Assembly: GCA_002914805.1 (NCBI GenBank)
Contig: JXTB01000578.1
Span: 1-64,000 of the forward strand
DNA: 64,000 bases
Direction: 5' to 3'
From: Parasponia andersonii
Lineage: Eukaryota > Streptophyta > Magnoliopsida > Rosales > Cannabaceae
Shown here: positions 57,353-64,000 of the stretch, piece after piece
Position numbering within the stretch: the first letter of the stretch is position 1
Layout of the letters: every line of letters starts with the position of its first letter
Program-made: the position numbers and the translations under genes
Notes under the pieces: generated by a model
What the model saw: only the letters and a program-made list of their open reading frames with translations
Told to the model about the DNA's origin: nothing
Databases searched by the model: none

Positions 57353-57496
57353 TCCTTCCTTTTTTAATACATAAAACATTAAGGAAGAAAAAAAATTGTA
57401 GCAACAAAAGAAAATCATAAAACAGTATTCTTTTTTCAGTTTTAGTTAACTACTAAGAGTATCTAAATATGACAAATGAGCGGCTATCCATTAGGT

Positions 57497-57564
57497 ACAA
57501 TAACAAGTCAAACACAAAGTGACCTTAGATACAATAACAAGTCAAACACAAAGTGACCTTAAAT
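57497..57564. repeat. 34-bp tandem duplication
   Basis: ACAATAACAAGTCAAACACA begins two adjacent near-identical units at 57497 and 57531. Confidence 0.93.
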
Positions 57565-57599
57565 AGTGTCAAATATAAAACGGCTATACTAACTTTATA

Positions 57600-59700
57600 T
57601 TTTTAGACATTATGAGCTAATACAACACGAGCATAGCAAGAGCGCGATACAACCCATAAATTATGAAAAACAAGATATTAGATATTTAAAAAATATTTTA
57701 TTTTTATTTAAGATATTAAATAATTATTTTAAGATTAATAATATGATGATAAATTATACTATTAATTATTATTAGAAAGGAATAATTGCTAAATGGAAAT
57801 TAGTGCTAAGTCTTTACTGTGCATGTGCATGTCACTAAATGAGCTTAATATAAGCACAAGCCCGAGTATGAGATGTGTTGCCTATGAGTTGTATCGAGCC
57901 TAAAATCTTTGAGTTTAGATCAGCATGAATATAACAAAATGTTTTAATATGTTGTGATTGCTGAACACGATACAAAACACGAATAGTTTACTTTCCATAG
58001 GTCGAACTCGTGCCAACGTGGCACCGTTCATTTGACATTCCTTGAGTATCCAATATAGCAGATTTCACTATTTGTTTCCTTCTAAATTTATGAATATAGA
58101 CTAAATTTATTTCCTTCTAATTATCTATTCAATATACCGCGCTCTCGGTGTACCCGTAGTTTGATGGGTGACTTTGGCAAAATATCTTCAGGCATTCACT
58201 TGATTACTATAATAACGATTACCTACCAAATTACCTATGGTAATTGGGAAGTTAGATTGGGACGAGTTGGACTTAAAAAAAAAAAAAAAAAAAACGAAGG
58301 ACGTTAGTACCAATGGTACTTATGGTAACCTAACAAATATTTTTATAAGAAATGGATTTTTTTTCTCACATCAATTTAAGAAATGACCTTTTTTCACCTA
58401 TTTAATAAATAGCCTTTTTTTCATTTTTCTTTGCTAAGTGGCCGTTAGTAGATCAATTTGTGTATATTATATCAACTTTATTTTTTATATCAATTTTCTG
58501 TATAATATATAGATTTTTGTGCATCAGTACATCAATTTTATATAAATGTATCAATTTTGATATTCTTGTATTTCTGCATTTTTTTTGAACTCGGCCATCA
58601 TTTAATAGTATTGAAAAATGGCCATTTCTTTAAGCGATTTAACATGCCACCATTGGACTAAGAAGCCTGAAGCCCCGGCTACTCTCAAGATACCTAACAA
58701 AAACTATTAAGGCACCTATTGTATCTAGAAAATTGGAAGGGAGTTTGGTGTTTCTTATTGCCCCAAAAAAAAAAGATTATGGTCCATGGAAAAATTGGGA
58801 AGATAGTTATTACTTAGAGAAAATGTGAAAAAAAAAAAAAAACTGGTGTTCCACCAAATTTTTAAACATCATAATTCTAGTTATTGCTTTTCAAAATACC
58901 AGATTTTATTTGGCACTTTTCTAAAATACCATATATTACTGCCACATTTGAAAAGTACCATTACCATAAAATTGAAGACCCAGACTGTATTTTTTCAAAA
59001 AAATTCCACCGAAGTCCGAATTTTGACTAATTTTTTTAAGCCCCATTGATTTTGCCGTATATTTCAAAAGTTCCCCGTCTTAAAAGATTCCAAAACCGGT
59101 ACTTGTGGAGTGTACTTTAAAATGGACAGTGAATTTTCATTTTTACTTGTACCTAATATTAAATTTAGTAGCCATTTTTCATTTTTACTTGTACTTATAT
59201 TTATTTAGAACATGTATTTTGTTTTTATTTTTTAATTTATATGCCTTTTACAATACACATTCCTTTTCATTAGTTGACACGAGTTGATTTTCGATTATTT
59301 TAATGGATAGTGCCTAATGGGATATAATAATCGCACAACTTAAAAGACTGTCAAAGAATTGTAGAATTATTTTGGGTTATTTTTTCACTAATGGCTATCG
59401 AATTATACGGTACCACTTTGCTACTCAAATTTTCAGAAGTTAAGCCCAACAATGGCACGATATTCCCAGTGAAGGCTTTCTCACACTGGCATTAACAATT
59501 AATTGCAACTTCAACAAATGTACTAGCTCGGAGTTTGGACAAAACCACGCATGATAAAGACAAAACAGTTTCAAGCTCCATATATTAATGAGACATCCCA
59601 ACCAACTAGACTATGATAAATACACACTAAACTAAGCACGTACTTTTAAATAAGTATAGCTTGTGTATTGACTTAAATCAGCAATTACTATTTAAGCGGC
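57600..59700. other. intergenic, no gene seen
   Basis: AT-rich sequence with poly-A tracts and one small inverted-repeat element (58377-58632). No protein-like frame. Confidence 0.5.
58377..58632. mobile_element. small candidate MITE
   Basis: AAGAAATGACCTTTTTTCAC (from 58378) and, in reverse complement, AAGAAATGGCCATTTTTCAA (from 58632) are paired. The pairing extends through CTATTTAATAAATAGCC versus CTATTAAATGATGGCC. The inside is a run of TATCAATTTT-like words. Outer boundaries and target duplication are uncertain. Confidence 0.45.
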
Positions 59701-59735
59701 AGCAGTTTCAGATGCAAGAAGAGTAAACTATCCAT

Positions 59736-62700
59736 TCAGAAATCACGAAAGCTCATTTTGGGGTCCACATATTTCCCCGCACCCCGACCTCTTCCTCTAT
59801 GGCCGCCTCGTCCTGCACCCCTACCTCGTCCTCTTGAACTCAAGCGTCTGAAAAATGATTTTCCATGCTTCATCTCCAGAAGCGAATGAAGAAACTCGTC
59901 GCAAAGAATGCAACCAGTATACAAGGTAGCTCCATCCTCCAAGGGCGTTGTCTTCTTATTGAAGTCCACTTCTATGATTGTGGAGTTACAGTCAGGACAC
60001 TTATCTCGAGTAGTGGATATCCGGTGAGCACCTTGAGGAAGGAAGACAAGGCAGTTACAAGTATTACAATGGAGTCGCCACTTGGGGGCACTTATGGGGT
60101 CTAGAACAAGTGTTCCGCTGCATTCAGGACAAGCACAGACTCCTTGGGCCATCATTGAATGTTGACAAGTAGGGTGTGGGCAAAGAAAGCATGGCATCCC
60201 AGCCCCCTTCCCAAACTTTGTGGAACCACCGGTTTTTGCTGCACCGAAGAGCGTCGTAATACCTTCAAATGGAGGACTGTTGTAGCAGTATGGACAGAGA
60301 GGAAATGACTTGCCCTCCGGACCAGGCATGGAGCAGATCAGAAGCTCGAAGTTGTCCAAAGGACAAGTAAGTTCCTTGTACAGCTGCAAAATTTAGCCCT
60401 TTGTTATTCCCAATAAGCTTTTGCGATGGCCCAAGAGTTCGCCAAAAATTTGGGCCCAAAATTGAAAAACCAGTGCCTTCTAGAAAGAGAGAATTGGAAT
60501 GATGTTAACAGAGATATGTACCTTGATTGCACCCTTCTGAGGAAGATAATAAACCTCCTCACACGTAGTACAATACAAACGTGATGGTTGACTAGATATG
60601 TACTTCATGTACCGTAGGCATTTGCCACATTTACTGAGTGCTCGTCCTGAGTCGGCAACTGGAGAGAACTGGGCCTCAAATAATGCATCCATGTTATCTA
60701 TCTGCACCAATCAGAAAGCATCAACATACATATGTACAAGAATTTCACAACTGCACTCCAAACCAAGAGGCCAAGGATAAACTGCTGCGATGTTTAAGCA
60801 AAAGGATGCATCATATGCGGTGCAGAACTACATTTGGAAAACTACCTATTAGACCACAAATGTAGACCTACTCTACCAATTCTCAAAAGTTTAAGCCGTT
60901 AAAGGTGAAGGTAGAGCTCTATATTCCAAGTGCTCCCCATTAACAGGAAGGATAAACAACGAGCAATTGTGTGATAGAATAGTTAAACATCCTAACATGG
61001 GAATACTTAAAATGATAAGCCGAAATATGTTAAATACCCCACACATAGTGACAAAGTTGGATAATGACCTTCTGCTCTGACAACAAGTTAGATTATCTAT
61101 TCTTTCAAAAAGCATAAAGGAGGCCAGCCAAAGTTGATCATTACACATTTCTACCGTGACTTTGTACATACAGATAACAAAAAAGTCTCAAGAAATTCAA
61201 ATACTCAGTCATCACCATACAAGTAGAAGTGAACATGTACCAAATGATAAGGTATCTAACCTGCTTAACAAAATAACTGAATTTTTGCCTGAACTGTAGT
61301 AGGACATGCTGCACGACACTAGTATGATCTGCTTGACCCTTAGCAACGAGATTAATTTGTTGTTCAATGAAACTGCGAATGTCTGGCAAACAGAGATCTG
61401 GATCAATACATTGATATCCTCTTATCAGGGTTATACCTAACGCAGTTGGAACCAGCTTTCTACCTGCTTGTACCTGCAAATTTATAGTAATTGAATCTGA
61501 GAATAGTAGAAATTTCATTTTACACATGTATGTTGTATCTGTACATAAACAAACTAAATGGATTGAGAGAAACAAGCTATATGGAAATAAATAAGCTTAA
61601 ACAACTAACCTTCACAAAATTGCGCTCACAAATGTTGTTAATATGGACAGGTATTGAAGCATCTGTGCCTATTCCATTCTTCTCCATTAGGGAAATCAGC
61701 TCACTTTCACTTAAATAATCTGGAGGTGTCGTACTCCCCTGCAGATAGTAGACTCACAGAAGTCAGCAGACATTTTCAACGCACTATACTACTGTAATAC
61801 CTTTATCCTTATTCATGGTGAATTTTCTCTCCTTACAACAAAAAATCACCATTAATCTGTGACCATTTCCCCTCCCAAAACAAACAAAAAAACATGAGCA
61901 GCAGAAAGAATATATAATTATCACTATATTCATGAGAGAATGATGATACAAAAACATACTGAATTATTCAGACCAGAACATACGAGAGAATGAGGATACA
62001 AAAACATACTGGATTATTCAGACCAGAACATATGCTGGAGATAACATAAAAATGAAGTTACGAGGTTCAACTTGTTACCTCATAAAGCTCCACTGTTGCA
62101 ACTTCTATCTTCTCCCCTTGTGTAAACTGAGGAATATTTTTCTCATTTATACCCAACCACGGCATAATATGTGTAAATCCTTTAGCCAAAACGCGATACC
62201 CTACAGAATGGAAGGATTCTCCACCAGTTGAAAACTCTACCTTCGTTCTGAATACAGAAGAGTCCACATTATAAATGCATAAGACAAATTTAGCATACTT
62301 CTATACATTTAATTGAAAATAACCGAAAAATAAATATTAAGTGTAAGAATCTTCTAACATATGAAATATCACGGTCAACATTGCACATACACGACCTGAT
62401 ATTAGTTTCGTAGACAGTATAAATATTATTTTGAACAAGTTTTTGTTAAATACATAAATGAATAATGTATTTGCACTGTACAGGAATAGAATCTAAACAT
62501 GAATATAGGTCACACCCAACTTTAAATAGAATTCGTATTAACCGAGAGTATTGGTCCATATCCAAACAAAAATTCCTGTCATTTAATTATTTTCTCTTTC
62601 TTTCCTCACAGTGCCAACTCTGGCTATCACTACTAAACTTAACGGCTAACTGTCAGGTAGGGACTGCAAGAGTACTGTGTACATAGTCGCAAGAACAAGT

Positions 62701-63834
62701 ACTAGCCACGAACAACTTTCCTGAACTCAAAATCAGTTTCTATATGTATCTGAATGGTGAACCTTTCTTTTGCATACTTGCACAAGACTAAATTTGTCAG
62801 TTTTTGAGATCTATTATGTGCAAAAAAGCAAAAACTATTACCCTTAACAAAAAAGTTGAAATAACAGAAAGGCAAACCTATGAGCAACCAAAAGCATTTT
62901 TAAGATTAACATAAATGAATAAGAATATAAATATCAAAGACACTGGAAATATTGGTAGGTGCAATTGTGAACTGCACCAATCAGTTAATATCTGAAAGGT
63001 TATATGTTAAGTTACCTAAAAACAAAGAAATAGCACAGAACAAAAGGAGCATTTTAACGTAACAATAAACAACAGCTTAGGTTTTACCTCAAGTATTTGC
63101 AGTCAGGAGACAGGGTCCCTATGAAATGTTGACAGACGTACTCATATAATCTCCAAGAATCTGTGTCCAGCATACCCTCAGTTGCTGACAGCATTGGTGT
63201 GATAGGAGGATGGTCACCTGCATCTGTTCCTACTCGTGGTTTATGATAACCATCAGCAAGCAGTGTCCGTACATAATTACCCCATGTTGGGTTAGTTGTT
63301 AGTGCACCAAGAGTTCCTTTGAAGTCAAATGAAGAAGGATATGCTGTGCTCTCTGTACGTGGATAGCTACAAAAGCAGCATAAGATAACTGCATGCTATT
63401 AGATTCCTTAGAAGCAAAAGAAAACTTGACACTGAAAAGGGAATGCCATCTAAAAATTTCAGAACACATCACAAGAGGGAACATCTTTTACACAGACCAG
63501 GTTGCCAGTTTACCAAATTCCACCAGCCAGGCAGATATACTTTTCCAATTTTGTCAATTGTGCAGGCATCTATCTACCTGGACACTGTACTCTGGAACAA
63601 GTAGTTCACTAAGAATTCTCATCATGGGAAACCAACATACAGTAGTTCGATGCAAACCAACATATTGGAGACTAATGCAATCAAATTGTCTAAACTGGTG
63701 AAAATTTTCTAACATTACCGAAAAAAGGAGAATTTAAATGATAGTTCCAACTACCTGATGAAACCTCGAGTATACAAGCGTTCAGCTATTTGCATAGCCG
63801 TTTGGGGTCCAAGGCCTAATGCACTTGAAGCAAC
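59736..63834 (-). CDS. TOP3B: DNA topoisomerase III-beta (type IA), 3' part
   Basis: Seven minus-strand exons lie in the window: 63755-63834, 63088-63366, 62079-62247, 61610-61738, 61261-61473, 60522-60701 and 59736-60383. The 5' part lies beyond 64000. The catalytic tyrosine sits in RGFISYPRTES, with the intron falling inside the Ser codon just before it. Also present are [47 protein letters not shown] and the [11 protein letters not shown] segment of the type IA core. The C-terminal exon has several Cys4 zinc-finger modules ([33 protein letters not shown]) and ends with an RG-rich tail, [18 protein letters not shown]. That tail is the beta-specific RGG-type RNA/DNA-binding region, which separates it from TOP3-alpha. 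The enzyme relaxes DNA and can act on RNA. No frame damage is seen. Confidence 0.95.
61931..62030. repeat. 50-bp tandem duplication in TOP3B intron
   Basis: Two adjacent copies share GAGAGAATGATGATACAAAA versus GAGAGAATGAGGATACAAAA and ATTATTCAGACCAGAACATA. Confidence 0.93.
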
Positions 63835-64000
63835 CTGAATTAAAATTTATAATTTAGAAAAAGAAATAAAAAGGGCAATGCATTTGAATCATTTAAGAAA
63901 ATCATATTTTTTTGGGAAGCACTTAGGATAAATTTAGTTAATCCTGTAATTCTCTCTCTCTCTCACTCTATGAAAAATGGAACACAAATTCTGTGAAGCA

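Overview
The window is nuclear DNA from a flowering plant, almost certainly a eudicot. It is AT-rich, its genes have many short GT-AG introns, and several encode plastid-targeted plant proteins. The gene space is separated by transposon remnants. I cannot name the species. Short N runs (one base at 13273 and 14446, 22 bases at 49977-49998) mark assembly gaps.

Layout. 0-20.4 kb is transposon-dominated. It holds Mutator-type MITEs at 587-945 (perfect 9-bp target duplication), 2691-2881 and 3709-4244. A decayed mudrA-type transposase lies at 6550-9110 between TTCGAT-rich blocks in opposite orientation. A DUF1985/Ulp1-like gene on the minus strand (10126-17700) is split by a non-autonomous LTR element at about 11027-16338. 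A weakly recognised repeat follows at 17.8-19.3 kb. 20.5-22.2 kb carries an intact oil body-associated protein gene with seed-type promoter motifs. 25.3-25.8 kb holds a decayed Myb/SANT-like, transposon-associated protein.

26.7-31.7 kb is a ten-exon gene for a chloroplast S1-domain RNA-binding protein (425 codons by my splice model). 33.9-34.1 kb is an intronless 55-residue ROTUNDIFOLIA4-LIKE/DEVIL peptide gene, hidden under a longer open frame. 35.8-43.8 kb is a complete 14-exon phytoene desaturase gene (583 codons), with a SINE in one intron. 45.6-47.0 kb is an F-box/DUF295 gene with an interrupted reading frame.

48.7-53.9 kb is a 5'-truncated Ty1/copia fossil with one LTR. 54.2-57.4 kb is an element with roughly 185-bp inverted ends that contains the 3' end of a LINE. 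58.4-58.6 kb is a small candidate MITE. 59.7-64 kb holds the 3' two-thirds or so of a topoisomerase III-beta gene that runs off the right edge.

All the recognisable intact host genes (OBAP, S1 protein, RTFL, PDS, TOP3B) are on the minus strand. They are ordinary single plant genes with their own promoters and share no pathway beyond two being plastid-targeted. Exon coordinates come from manual reading of splice sites in conserved frames. In each complete gene the exon lengths sum to a multiple of three.
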